The position numbers and the translations under genes were made by a program. The notes under the pieces are model-generated. The model was not told the origin of the DNA. It searched no databases and saw only the letters and a list, made by a program, of their open reading frames with translations. Of a DNA stretch of 64,000 nt, positions 13,701-23,926 are shown in pieces. The DNA lies in contig NC_062250.1 in NCBI RefSeq assembly GCF_905475465.1, forward strand, positions 4,238,501 to 4,302,500, in the 5' to 3' direction. Within the stretch, counting starts at the first letter, position 1, and each line of letters starts with the position of its first letter. This DNA is from Pieris napi. Taxonomy: Eukaryota > Arthropoda > Insecta > Lepidoptera > Pieridae.

Positions 13701-16700
13701 TATTTCGTAATCTTACAGCTAACATAAATTATAGCCAGAGATGGAATACATAATACATCTAACTACAAAAAGGTTCAAAAATTTACAAAAGGAAACAAAC
13801 AAATAAAAATTATTCAATACATTTAACTAAGTGGTACCTAATTTGGCTGTGTTGTGTGATGGTGTAAAAGTGAGGGTAAGTATGTGAAGGTGTGCATGTG
13901 TGGTATGCTGATGATTTATTTTATGGCATATATTTACGTATATGACATTAAAATAAATTAATAAATGACTTTAAAGCTAATAAAAAAATAACTATATTAT
14001 TTTTGACCATGCAGACACAAAAGTTTTATACATAATATGCTGCATGACATTTCAAACGAATAGGATATCAAACAAAGTTTTCAAGTACCATCTGCCGGGC
14101 TGATTTGTGAATCTAAACCATCCATGGCGCCACCCAAAGGCATACAAAAAAATTCAAATCGGTCCAGCCGTTTAAGAGGAGTTCAGTGACATACACGTAC
14201 AGTAGAATTATATACTTAAAGTTTAAAAATTACGAAAATAAGTTTGTTTCTAAGAAATCAACGAATTTATACAGTTGATTTGATAAAAGATTAGAAATTG
14301 GACAATTCTACTTTTATTAAGAAATCGCACTCAAGTTAAAATAATTTTCCTATCTTTCATAATTCTTCTCAGAGCTACCTTATCCCACGATATATGTTCT
14401 CTGTTGAATAATAAATAGTAACTTCACTGAGTTCATTGCTATAGCATTTCTGTTTATTCTGGTTTATATAAATGGAACATTTCTGCCCAGACTATAAATA
14501 AACAAGGATTACAAAGAAATTAAACTGTTTGTTACGCATTTTAGGCACGCACATCTCACTGTAAGAATAGAATTGTATGTGACAGAGAGACAAATGGCGC
14601 GGCCATTTTATAAATTAGGTAAAGATAGTACCGCTTTCTTTCCCATGGCACAAATATCGTTACCATGGTGACAAACACGATGATATATAGTCCACGTAAT
14701 AGAAAAAGAAATCTGAATTACACCAACATCGTAATGATTTAGGGTTACAACTTCGCATTTTATTATTATTAGACTAAGAAATCGTCGAATGTCATTTACA
14801 ATACATGATATGTGTCAGTTATACTTAGATCTAAGTCTAGACTCTAAATTTGTTCCTACTGGGTTCTTCGAAAAACCTAATTCTTTGATTTTTTTTAAAT
14901 TCTAATTTAAATTAATGCCTTTGCCGATGATACCTTAAAACGGCGGAGGTAATTAATATAAATATATTAATACTTTATCATAATATCTACGATATTCATA
15001 AACGTTCTTAAAACCTTAAATGAAAACAATAAAAAAAATCCAACTTATTTTTTAAAATTCCCACTTTATCAAACTATCCCAATTTTAAAGTTATAATTAA
15101 TATTTTCCGATCTTTTATAGAAAATATTTTTAAATTTTTTGTAAAAACCACTAATACTAATTCGAACATTACTATTGTCAATAAAGTCCCTCTATATGCT
15201 GTCTATTTACGCGGGAATTCACTGAATCTATATAAATTAACAGTTCAACGACCTAACCAATTTAGGATCGATATTTATATTTTATAGTGGTCAAAAATCA
15301 AGCAGGAAGAGTCTTCCCGGCGGGCCGAGTGAAAACCTCAACAGCGGAAGTGCTCGGTGGCAATGCTTGCATTACAAATTACTATTAGTATTAACTGTAT
15401 CGAGACTGTACTTGTATAAAAATCTAATTGCACTATAAATTTATTGCGTCTCTATCTGACAAATTGTGTTTACGCCGTGATGAAAAGAGAAAGACAGTAC
15501 TTTAGATAAAACCGTACCTACTGGTGAAAATTGATTAGTGTTTTATGAAAAAATTTTAATATTAAAAAGGTCTTATGCGCCATTGAAGTTTAGAGTTATT
15601 ACGAAGTCGACAGGAGTGTAACAATGACGAAGTCGTAAATGATAATTTTTTATCGACGTTAAATGTCTCAAGTGAGATTAAATGTTGAAGAGTCTTATCA
15701 ATGTTAGACCTTTTTTGTGAACTAAAAATCCCCGAAGAAGAAATTTTACAATTCGACGCGATTATTTGTGCGTCAGTTAAAAAACTGCTACAGTTTTTAG
15801 ACATTGCGCTTTACAAAATTTGACAGTTCAGCACATTGAGAGTTATCAAAAACAGCAGTTGTCTGTCAACTGTGGCCTTATTAAAAATTATTTAAACCTA
15901 ATTGACAAAACTCTTAACCTGTCATACAGATAATAACAAGAATTTTTACGATAATACATGACAAATTATCCTAATCACTTTCGGGGTGGTCGTAATAAAA
16001 CACTGTATTCTAAACAAAATTCTAGCATTCTAGCATTTATCAAGAATATCGCAAAGTCGTGAAGCATAAATAAATGAACCCACGTGCCTACTCTACTCAT
16101 ATAACGCCGGGAGCGAACTAGTGTGTATATTAAACGCATAATCATAATTATACGTCCCGTAACATACTGATAAATTTCATATCGCTTTCTTAAATAATTA
16201 TAATTTATTTCCAACATACACATGTACAGTATTTATATTATTCCTAACCTATATATATAATAATAATAAAACTAATAATAAACTCACACATTACAGCCAA
16301 ATTAGGTACTTATTACTTAGTTAAATGTATTGAATACGTTTTACTGTTTTTTTTCCCTTTTGTTTGAACCTTTTGGTAAATATGTATTATGTATTCTATT
16401 TTTGGGTATATTTTTAATGTAATTGTTTTTTTTTATATATAATTTTGTTAGCTTTATGATTACGAAATAAATAAAAAGTTTGGTCCGTGTGGCAGTGTAC
16501 CTTTAATGCTGGCAGCATTTCCTCGCTGTATTGCTTATTAAATTATTTCTTATTAAATTACAAAACTTGTTCAATATCAAGGATTGAAGTCCTAGAAACG
16601 TCTTAAAATAGGTAGGACGAAGTTGTTGGACCGGTTCCAGACCCTTAAGTTGAATTATCTTCCGTGCCTTTCTTAAAATGCCTTGAATATAAATTAATAA

Positions 16701-19700
16701 TAATAATAAAGCCTTTTTTATTTCCATATCCCGCGTTATTGTTATTCCAGTACTTTACACCACACATGGAAACTTTTAGGTATAAAAAGAGTCACTAGGT
16801 GGTCACGAAACGTTTTACTATACTTGGGTACATAAAAACGTTACGGCGCGTTACGTAGGGGGGGGGGGGGGGGGTCCAATAATTTCCTCCAGGTGTCTTG
16901 TCCAGCCATGCCATTTTAGTTTCAAAGCTTGCATGTATCATCTTAATATATATTAAGTTGAAATATATTATGGCCTAAAACTATATGATAAAAGTATTAT
17001 GGGTTAAATTAATGAATCTATATTATGGCCACCACAATTAATATTATAGTACCTACTACCCAACAATGTTCTTCATCAGCTGTTATCGGATCGTTCAATA
17101 AATCATCTTAAATTAGAACGGATATGAAATAAATAGGCCAATATGTATGTTCCTTGGAACTAACATGGCTGAGTTTTCAGTTTGTTTACCCCGTCGTGAA
17201 TTCAAAGTTCACGTTAATATAATATACCTAGTATTATTCTAGGAAAATTATGTTAGTGTGTGTTAAATTAGTAAAATGTAAAATAAGAGGTTACTAATAA
17301 TAAAATAATCCAGTGGCGCTAGAACCCTATATCTTGGCCTCAGATTGCTTGCTTCTTTGATCACTTTATTATATAGAAAGTTTTTTCACTGTACAGGCGA
17401 GTATTAGGTTCGTACATATAGAGTCCATTGGTGCATAGCCGGGGATCGAACCTACGACCGCATGAGAGTTGCACGCGGACAACACTGCTACTATGTGCTA
17501 GATTTATTATTATAATATATGTCTGTACTAATCTGTGGTACGGTGACAATATTTGGCCTCTACTTCTTTATTGTACAATAGATTAAAAGTACGGCTGCAA
17601 GTCTTCGTGAACTCTTGAAATTATAATCATTTTTAAATCAGGCTTAGGATTTCAGAAACTATAAAAACTGTTATGGGCTTGAATGACCTAGGAATTACGA
17701 ACAAAAAGTGCAACTAACGACCATTACGTTTGCTTTTAGTGGTTTTTGTGTGTCTGTACCTGATAGAAAAACTAAATTTTTGAATTGTCTCATTATCGTG
17801 TTATAACCCTAAGTAAATGTGTTTTAGAATTGTTTTCCTATTTATAACAAATTTACATAAGCCCCTATCAAAACTAAAGACACATTTATCACTCGGTTTT
17901 CTAAATAGCAAAGCTTGAAGGAGGTAGGAACCCGACCAAATAAAATATCATTATTTAAGCATTTTTTTTACTAGCATGCCACCACCGAGGCTTATAGACA
18001 TTGATTTGAACTAAATTAATTTAAAAAAATTAAGTTTTCTGAGGCCGACGCCAGTAATTTAAAATTGAAATATTAAAAAGAAATATTATCCATTATTATT
18101 ATTATTATTATTACTAAAACACCGCGGCTTATAGACATTGGTTTGAACTAAATTCATTAAAAAAAATAATAAGTTGTCTGAGGCCGAAGCGAATAATATA
18201 AAATTGAAATATTAAAAAGAAACATTATCCATTATTATTATTATTACTAAAACACCGCGGCTTATAGACATTGGTTTGAACTAAATTCATTAAAAAAAAT
18301 TAAGTTGAGGCCGACGCGAGAAATAAAAATTTAAAAGTATTATCCATTAATATTATTATATAATTATTTATTACTATGTACGTTAAGAACATTATAAATA
18401 CTCTACTATATTTATTTAGTATAGTTAGTGCGTAGGTCTAATTTTAAAATTTTTATATTATTTATTTATGAAATTTCTATCAAATTTAATTAAACAACTA
18501 TCGCATTGACTATAAGTTGTTGGGGTAGTTGTATATTTATTAAAAAATAATAAGACAATTAATTTCCACAAGCAATTTCGAACTCGGTTCCAAAAATAAA
18601 CATCCACGAAAAAATTAATTTATTGGTTTAACAGCAAAATTATCTTAGGATTTTTTTTATATTAAATCATATTTCTCCGTAAAGTATAAAAGTCCATCTG
18701 ACTAGACGTATAGCCAGGTATGCCTTTAAAGAAAGTTATGACTGTAACACATAAACATTCCTTTTTAGGATTTCTTTTTTGGTATCCTCATCGTTCGTTA
18801 GGAATGCTATACGTGTAGGTTATTGCACTTTCTCTTGTGATATTTTATTTAGAACGGAATGTACTTATTTAGACCACATTTTTATATAAAAAGTATTTAT
18901 AATGATGGCTTATTGGTCTAGTGGTTAGTAACCCTGACTGCGAATCCATGGGTCCCGGGTTCGATCCCCGGCTGAGACAAGACATCGATGTGATGAGCAT
19001 TTGGTGTTGTGCTTAGGTCTTGGGTGTTTAAATATGTATTTATATGTCTATCTATCTATAATATGTATGTATATCCGTTGCGTAGTACCCATAACACAAG
19101 CTTCACCAGCTTAGCATGGGACTAGGTCAATTGGTGTGAATTGTAAAGAAAAAAAAAATATTTAAAAGATTTATTGAATTCTACGGCGTCAGTGTATTGT
19201 GAGGGACCCGTCTAGTCATGAAAAAAAAAGAAACTGATGTCCGAAAAAGATTCTCGTTATAAGTTCTGTAGTGTATGTATTAGCTTTGTGGTTAGCGTTT
19301 CGGGTTATGGGGTTAGAGTTAATATTACACGGCGCTGAAACTTGAACTGTGCGAGCTTTCGAAAGGAGGAGGATAGATCCTTGAAATGTGGTATTCGGAT
19401 CCAGGATTTCCTAGACATCGAAGACGACTTGTCAATTCTTAGACAATTACAAGTGACCACTCTCAGTGAGTCTTTCTTCAAAGTTATAGCACGCAGAGGG
19501 CCCGATTACTTGGAGAAGCTTAGAGAAGGTGACCATTAGAGTGTAAGGCACGAGACCCCGAGGACGATCCCCTGCTCACTGAACCGACATGCTATAGGCA
19601 CACTGGCGCTAAGGCGTGGCGAAGACAGGGGGTAATGGAGATATGCAACACCAACACAACCTTTAGAAATGAAGAACGCGACTAAAGAGAGCAGAGGTTC

Positions 19701-22700
19701 TAATAAATACTGTATGTTTGGATTATTAAGGTTTCTACGTGTAAAAATTTGTTCTATATAACCTCTTCCTACTTTTGCTTTTTTTCTAGCAAAACATAAG
19801 TTCTTCTATTTCTGTTGACTTGCCTTGGTCTATTGTTATCTTTATTTCATATTGTGGTCATATGAATGCCGAGTTTGTGGGCACGTAACTAAATATTAAT
19901 AAAGTGTTAGTTTATCTATTTCATTGGCATTACAGCTTCTTCAAATGATTAGGAAAAAAGTAGGAAAACACTTACCAAGTAAAGCATCTTTGCCCATGTG
20001 AATGTTGCAGTAGATGTGGTCACTGGGAACGATAGGCTCGGCCCGTGTTTCCCCGCCTGATTCCATCAATTTCAGCTTAGCTGATAAATCGTGCACATCT
20101 GAAATTAACGAATTAAACAATTATATTTATATGATACAACATTTTGGTGGCGATTCGGGAAGTAGACAGAGAATAAAGACTACTATTTGTTGGGAAAGGA
20201 AATGTTTGTAGTACATGTAACCTATAATACGTTTTAATGTAATTTATGGTTATTAATTAGTTTTCAGAAATAATTTGTTTTATAAAAAATATTGTATATC
20301 TATTTTTTTAGATTTATTTATGTGCAATTTCATATACTTCTTGATTAAGCTTACTAGTTTGAGCCTTGAGGTTAGGTCTATGTATAATGCATATTGGATC
20401 GAATAAGTCTCGTCTCGACGTAGCTTTGTAAAAAATTGAGAGTTATTTTCGTCGAATATCTTTGGCGCCAAAATGTAATCGCTAAGGCGGGCGCGGCGCT
20501 ACCACAGATAAAAATCGGAATATGTCAAGTTATAGAGAATAGAAATGGCGCGGTTCACTATACTAGGAAAAAGTTTTTTATCTCTTTCTGTCAAATTGTG
20601 TTACCTAGAGAAGGATGTTTTTGCTTTATCCTTTATTGTATTATAATGTATTATCTTCTTTCATAATCTATAATAATATTAAGATGTAATATGTTTGTGT
20701 ACATATTTTGTTTTTAACCAGCTTATCCCTTTAGGTATTTCCTTTTGATATCTTTGTTTATTTTTTCTCGCGTGTAGTTTCCCAACCTTTTACTTGAAAC
20801 TGGCATAAAGTCAAAACTATTGCCATAATGTAAAAAAAAAAAGAAGGATGTACCTTAGTAAAAAATATTTTTATATAATTAAGCTTGTTCCATTTGGCAC
20901 AGTCTTTAATTCAATAATATATTGTTATTTTAATCAGTATTTTTATATATGTAATAGGGACGATTCTGTAAGTAACAATGGCAACCACAGGCTACACACA
21001 TTCATATTATCAGAAGATCTATGGGTCAGTTACCGGCCTTTTAGGGTAGAGCATTTGTGAGTTGTGACTCGCATTTTAAGATGGTAATGAATCAATGAAT
21101 GTTTTGAAACTTGTTTCTTACCTTTCATTTGACAATCTACCTACATTTTCATTTACAGATTCTATATACATATAGCCTGTATTGTATAATTATACATTTA
21201 TTTTGGATACACGGATTTAACTTTCGTTTACAAAATTTAAAACAATTTGTCTCTTCACTGAGACATTATGTAATATAAGTTTTAACCAACTAATAAATAT
21301 ATTTGGCATAAGAAAGTGTCCAATAACACTTACAGTCTCTACCTATTAAAGGGGAAAAGTCTTGTGTTCTATTTTTACACTTACCACTGTTTAGCACTTA
21401 AGACTAACGTGCACTAACACTAATTCCTTTTTAATCTTCTGACTAGACCTGTGATGTCAAGAAATTGAATAATCTCGACATTCACGTGATGTTTTTTACT
21501 ATAGAACAAAGACGTTATTGAAACAAATTTGTATTCAAATTTACAGTATATCAAAATATTTTCAGTGATAATGCATAACCGTATAATCTGAAACGACCAC
21601 AAACATCACAATTCTATTTCGGTATAATGAAATGCACACAAAAACCGCCGTTACCTATTGTTATGATGGGCAGGTCAAAATTAGTAGCGCACATGTTCAC
21701 AAACACACATTGTTTACACTTGGTTACGGAGCCAACTAAACATCGTCTGAAAACTGTTTAGCTGTATATTCATTACTATTTAAAATTTTATCTATTTTAG
21801 ATAGTAAATTCCAAGATTTGACTTTAACTTGAGGACTTTTATAAAATCAACTAAAGGTATAGGAACCCCTTAATCTATACTTAATATTATAAAGAGGAAA
21901 GATTTGTATGTAAGTATGTTTGTAAAGAATTGGCTCAAAAAGTACTGGACCGATTTTAAAAATTCATTCACCATTTGAACGCTACATTATCACGGATTAA
22001 TATAGGATCCCTACTAAAACTACAATAATGTTACCAAAGGTGTAAAAAATGCCTATAAAATATCTTTCATGGCATGCGCTGCGAAAACTATTGAAGATAG
22101 AATAAAAAATGTCCCACAATAGTAAAGAACAAATAGTTCCGCTAGTTCAATAATAAATTCGCATTCAGCTATGCTCTAGGCAGACGTAGCATTTAATATT
22201 CTAGACTCACGCAGACAAAATTCTACTAAAAGAATTTAGGAAGGATTGCCGACCCACTCGAGATTATTTAATAGTTTATCTTTAACATTCACGGGACGTC
22301 GTGCAGTTTCGTCAACGTTACCTACATACTCGTGTACGCCCACATACCCACAATAATACATGGAGGTCGCTTGATCACCGTTGTCCTGAATAAATAAACT
22401 GTACGCGTGTTCTTACGAGATTTACCTTACGGATTTATAGATTAGGATACTTTTAACTGATGGATGATGTTTATCAAATTTATATGCTGTAGTTCTCATT
22501 AAACTTAAATTCAATTGAATAAATACTTTTTTAGGATTACAATACTTTTTCTTTGTTTAAAGAATTCTTAATCAATTAACATTTGCTTAAAAACTTCGAA
22601 ATACGGAATGTGATACGTGATAGTTACAATTTTCACGTCTTACCAGGGAAGGTGATATTTAGATATTTTGAAATGTATATAATATATATATGTAGTATGT

Positions 22701-23923
22701 AATATATATTATATGGGATGCAACCTGTTCAGCCACACTGGCCTCCTTCCCATCTACATGGAACCAACAACAGAGCTGATGCGGATTGTGATGCGACTGA
22801 AAAACCTAAAGCATACAAATACAGAGGTCTAGGCTCCGAATAGATTTTGTCCCATTCGGTGTTAAGACCCTTGGTCCGTGGGATCCTATCGCTTTAAGAC
22901 TTTTTAAGGAAATAGCAAAAAGGTTAGTCGACATCACAGGAGACCGAATAGCTAGCTACCTCGGACATAGAATTAGTCTATCTATTCAAAGGGGGAACGC
23001 TGCCAGTATCTTCGGAACCTTGCCTAAAGGGACTCCTTTTAATAATATATTTTAGTTTTTATATTTTAAGGTTAGTTATTGTTTTTAGTGAAGAAAATTG
23101 TAAATAATGTAAATTTGATTTTCAACGATTGCTAGATTAAAATAGCAACCCCGAAAAAAAATTTATGTACTTTATATATTATTAAAGTGTATATTTGTTT
23201 ATTACAATGCGATCAGCGATGAAACTTAACAGTTTTCCTTGGCGCCTTTTCCAGATAAATAAGTCTGCCAAAATATGGATCTTGGCCAATAATTTATTTT
23301 CGCGCGTATCAGTAAACGAAGGAATCATGTTTTTTCGTTTGAAGCAAGTTTATATGAGTTCATACTTTTAAAAAGAAATGCATAAAACGTTTTTATGGTA
23401 CTTAAGCATTTCGAAGAGAATTTTTTCTCAAACAACAACTGAGTTTAATAATTCTTTGGCCATTCTCACCTGACTTGAGAGCTTGTTTGAGCGCACGCCA
23501 CTGCCGTGCATGGTAGAAGGAGAGAGTCAGCACCACCACAAAGAAAACTACACATCCACTAACAGCCAGGGTCAAGGTGGACGTCTGTACGTCCCACACG
23601 ATATCATCACTCTCAGTCACTTCACTGTAATCCGTGTAATCATAATATTCGTAATCACTTGTGTCACTCGCGTTTGAGTCCTCCTTCCGGGGTGTGTTGA
23701 ATGGAAAGATGCGGACCTCGTATAAAGGCTGGCATATAGTGTCCCTGTGTACTTCACAGGGATATTTGACAGCGAGGCGGCGAGGGTCGCAGCGAGTGCA
23801 TGGCATACAGACGCCATTCTCGCGATGCCACCAGGTTCTTCCACGCTCGCAGGCTCTGCTACCCAGCACGGGTGCGAGCGAAAGAGTGCTGATGAGCAGG
23901 CATATTGATATTCCACCTCGCAT
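7758..23923 (-). CDS. wgn: TNF receptor superfamily protein, Wengen-like
   Basis: Three minus-strand coding exons join in phase: 23923-23470, 20098-19976 and 7807-7758 (stop TGA), giving about 208 residues. Exon 1 encodes a signal peptide (MRGGISICLLISTLSLAPV), one cysteine-rich TNFR repeat (CERGRTWW..CMPCTRCDPRR..YPCEVHRDTICQPLYEV), an acidic Tyr-rich stalk (DYEYYDYTDYSE) and a transmembrane helix (TLTLAVSGCVVFFVVVLTLSF). Exons 2 and 3 give a short cytoplasmic tail (DVHDLSAKLKLMESGGETR.., ..IYCNIHMGKDALLG, ..NVYTQEKH). Donors GTGAGA (below 23470) and GTAAGT (below 19976) and acceptors CAG are all present. An acceptor 3 bp upstream of the ATG implies a 5' non-coding exon. Such receptors signal from TNF (Eiger) to JNK. 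The C-x2-C-x2-C..DTxC pattern favours Wengen over Grindelwald. There is no death domain. The 12.2 kb last intron is full of repeats. Confidence 0.8.
9925..10545. repeat. Imperfect tandem duplication, about 205 bp units, one interrupted
   Basis: The stretch starting GTTCAGGCAAATAACTGGGA at 9925 recurs at 10336. Both units include ..CTAGAATAA..TGTTCATTT, ATGCCGCGA and a final TTCTGTTAGGGCAGA/G. Unit 1 (9925-10330) is longer because the Helitron at 10034-10238 sits inside it. Unit 2 is 10336-10545. The duplication came first, then the insertion. Confidence 0.75.
10034..10238 (-). mobile_element. Short non-autonomous Helitron (205 bp)
   Basis: Read on the minus strand it begins TCTACTATATAAAAATAAGT and ends CTAG. 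About eleven bases before the CTAG is a hairpin with GGCGAA/TTCGCC arms and a 6-base loop (10045-10062). Flanking bases are A on the left and T on the right, the A|T insertion expected of Helitrons, with no target duplication. The uninterrupted tandem unit at 10336-10545 serves as the empty site. No Rep/helicase coding. Confidence 0.8.
10883..11010 (+). repeat. MITE fragment (GAAGTTATACTTC family)
   Basis: Begins GAAGTTATACTTCTTT and continues GATGAGAGTGTAATTTTACG, like the start of the complete element at 57365-57683. It then runs through GCGCGCGCACCGTGACACA. The far terminal repeat is not seen. Confidence 0.5.
11230..11440 (+). repeat. Copy of the 1312-1533 retroelement 3' fragment
   Basis: Shares AAACGTTGTGTAAAACAAAA, GTTTATTGCCAGTTCTTCTC and TTTGAGAACTGGCAGTAAAT with 1312-1533 and diverges towards the end. 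The short frames here are not genes. Confidence 0.55.
11828..12090 (+). repeat. tRNA-derived SINE (family A), plus strand
   Basis: Nearly full length: tRNA-like head (AGTGAGCCTAGTGGC.., AGATTCGAACCCC B-box), body with GGTGAAGGAAAACATCGTAC, CCGACATGTCTTAGACCC and AAAAAGTCGACAGGCA, then GATCATGAAACAGATTCAGA and AATCTGAGGCCCAGACC, ending near GCGCCACTGATTT. Confidence 0.82.
13211..13330. repeat. Minisatellite, six 20-bp units
   Basis: Six head-to-tail copies of CAACAATGTTATTCACAAAT, with single changes in units 4 and 6. The open frame running through it is produced by the repeat and is not a gene. Confidence 0.95.
13685..13925 (-). repeat. Probable LINE 3' UTR/tail, minus strand
   Basis: Starts with TTTATTTATTTCG and continues into GTGTGATGGTGTAAAAGTGA-type sequence. 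This resembles 3' ends of insect LINEs whose tail reads as AATAAATAAA on the minus strand. No coding sequence remains, so this is a weak call. Confidence 0.3.
14085..14215 (+). repeat. Dispersed repeat, possibly Helitron-derived
   Basis: Contains the phrase AAATCGGTCCAGCCGTTTAA followed by a short GTGACATACACGTACAG stretch, a pattern shared in style with the repeats at 10160, 21950 and 33230 (..ACCGATTTT..). Ends are not defined and no coding is present. Confidence 0.4.
16497..16720. repeat. Fragments of LINE 3' ends
   Basis: The first part of this stretch (to about 16540; GGCAGTGTACC lies just before it, at about 16491) contains TAATGCTGGCAGCATTTCC and CTCGCTGTATTG, also found at 46794 and, reversed, at 56850-56930. 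Positions 16660-16720 carry a minus-strand (TTA)n tail after TTTTTTATT on plus. Two truncated, abutting retroelement ends are the simplest reading. Confidence 0.5.
16858..16874. repeat. Homopolymer run of 17 G
   Basis: An uninterrupted G17 in otherwise AT-rich intron DNA. It could adopt quadruplex structure, and its exact length is likely to be unreliable in sequencing. Confidence 0.9.
17311..17492 (-). repeat. tRNA-derived SINE (family A), internally deleted
   Basis: Begins with CCAGTGGCGCTAGAACCC (the reversed 3' end) and ends with the reversed tRNA-like head GGGGATCGAACCTACGACCG and AACACTGCT. The middle body is missing. Confidence 0.7.
17984..18360. repeat. Tandem repeat, three units of about 110-137 bp
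   Basis: Units start ACCG(A/C)GGCTTATAGACATT at 17984, 18121 and 18253. Each runs through TGAACTAAATT, TGAGGCCGA and TTATCCATTA. Each of the first two ends in an (ATT)n run followed by ACTAAAAC. The ATT run varies in length between units. The third unit is shortened. Confidence 0.9.
18900..19155 (+). repeat. tRNA-derived SINE (family B)
   Basis: The tRNA-like head has an A-box (TTGGTCTAGTGGTTAGTAAC) and a B-box (GGGTTCGATCCCC). A tRNA-unrelated body follows (TGAGCATTTGGTGTTGTG, (TATC)n-like stretch, ACACAAGCTTCACCAGCTTA) and then an A-rich tail (GTAAAGAAAAAAAAAAT). It is distinct from family A. The body and tail show it is a SINE, not a tRNA gene. Confidence 0.8.
21876..22035 (+). repeat. 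Helitron-like 5' end repeat
   Basis: Starts near TCTATACTTAATATTATAAA and contains GAGGAAAGATTTGTATG and ACTGGACCGATTTTAAAAAT. Related pieces occur at 33172-33400 (plus) and 49190-49310 (minus). The TC start and shared leader fit a Helitron 5' end. The 3' end is not recognised. Confidence 0.5.
22844..23055 (+). pseudogene. C-terminal relic of a retrotransposon-type ORF
   Basis: An open stretch reads DFVPFGVKTLGPWDPIALRL, FKEIAKRLVDITGD and YLGHRISLSIQRGNAASIFG, ending with TAG at 23053. I recognise this as the C-terminal end seen in many animal LINE-type polyproteins (FVPxxVExLGxW..GD..Y..QRxSxxxQRGNA), but not well enough to name the clade. Upstream coding is gone. It sits in a wengen intron, in the opposite direction. 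Confidence 0.5.
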
Positions 23924-23926
23924 TAC

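Noticed and set aside
16858..16874. G17 run as a regulatory quadruplex
   Set aside because: Plausible chemically, but nothing near it suggests a regulated gene and the run could be a sequencing-length artefact. Kept only as a repeat.
18900..18975. Possible tRNA gene with good A- and B-boxes
   Set aside because: No proper cloverleaf or 3' stem could be built by eye, and it continues into a conserved non-tRNA body with an A-rich tail, so it is the head of a SINE.
20014..20211. Plus-strand frame at the wengen middle exon
   Set aside because: The minus strand gives a phase-matched exon with both splice sites at 19976-20098; the plus frame is its shadow.
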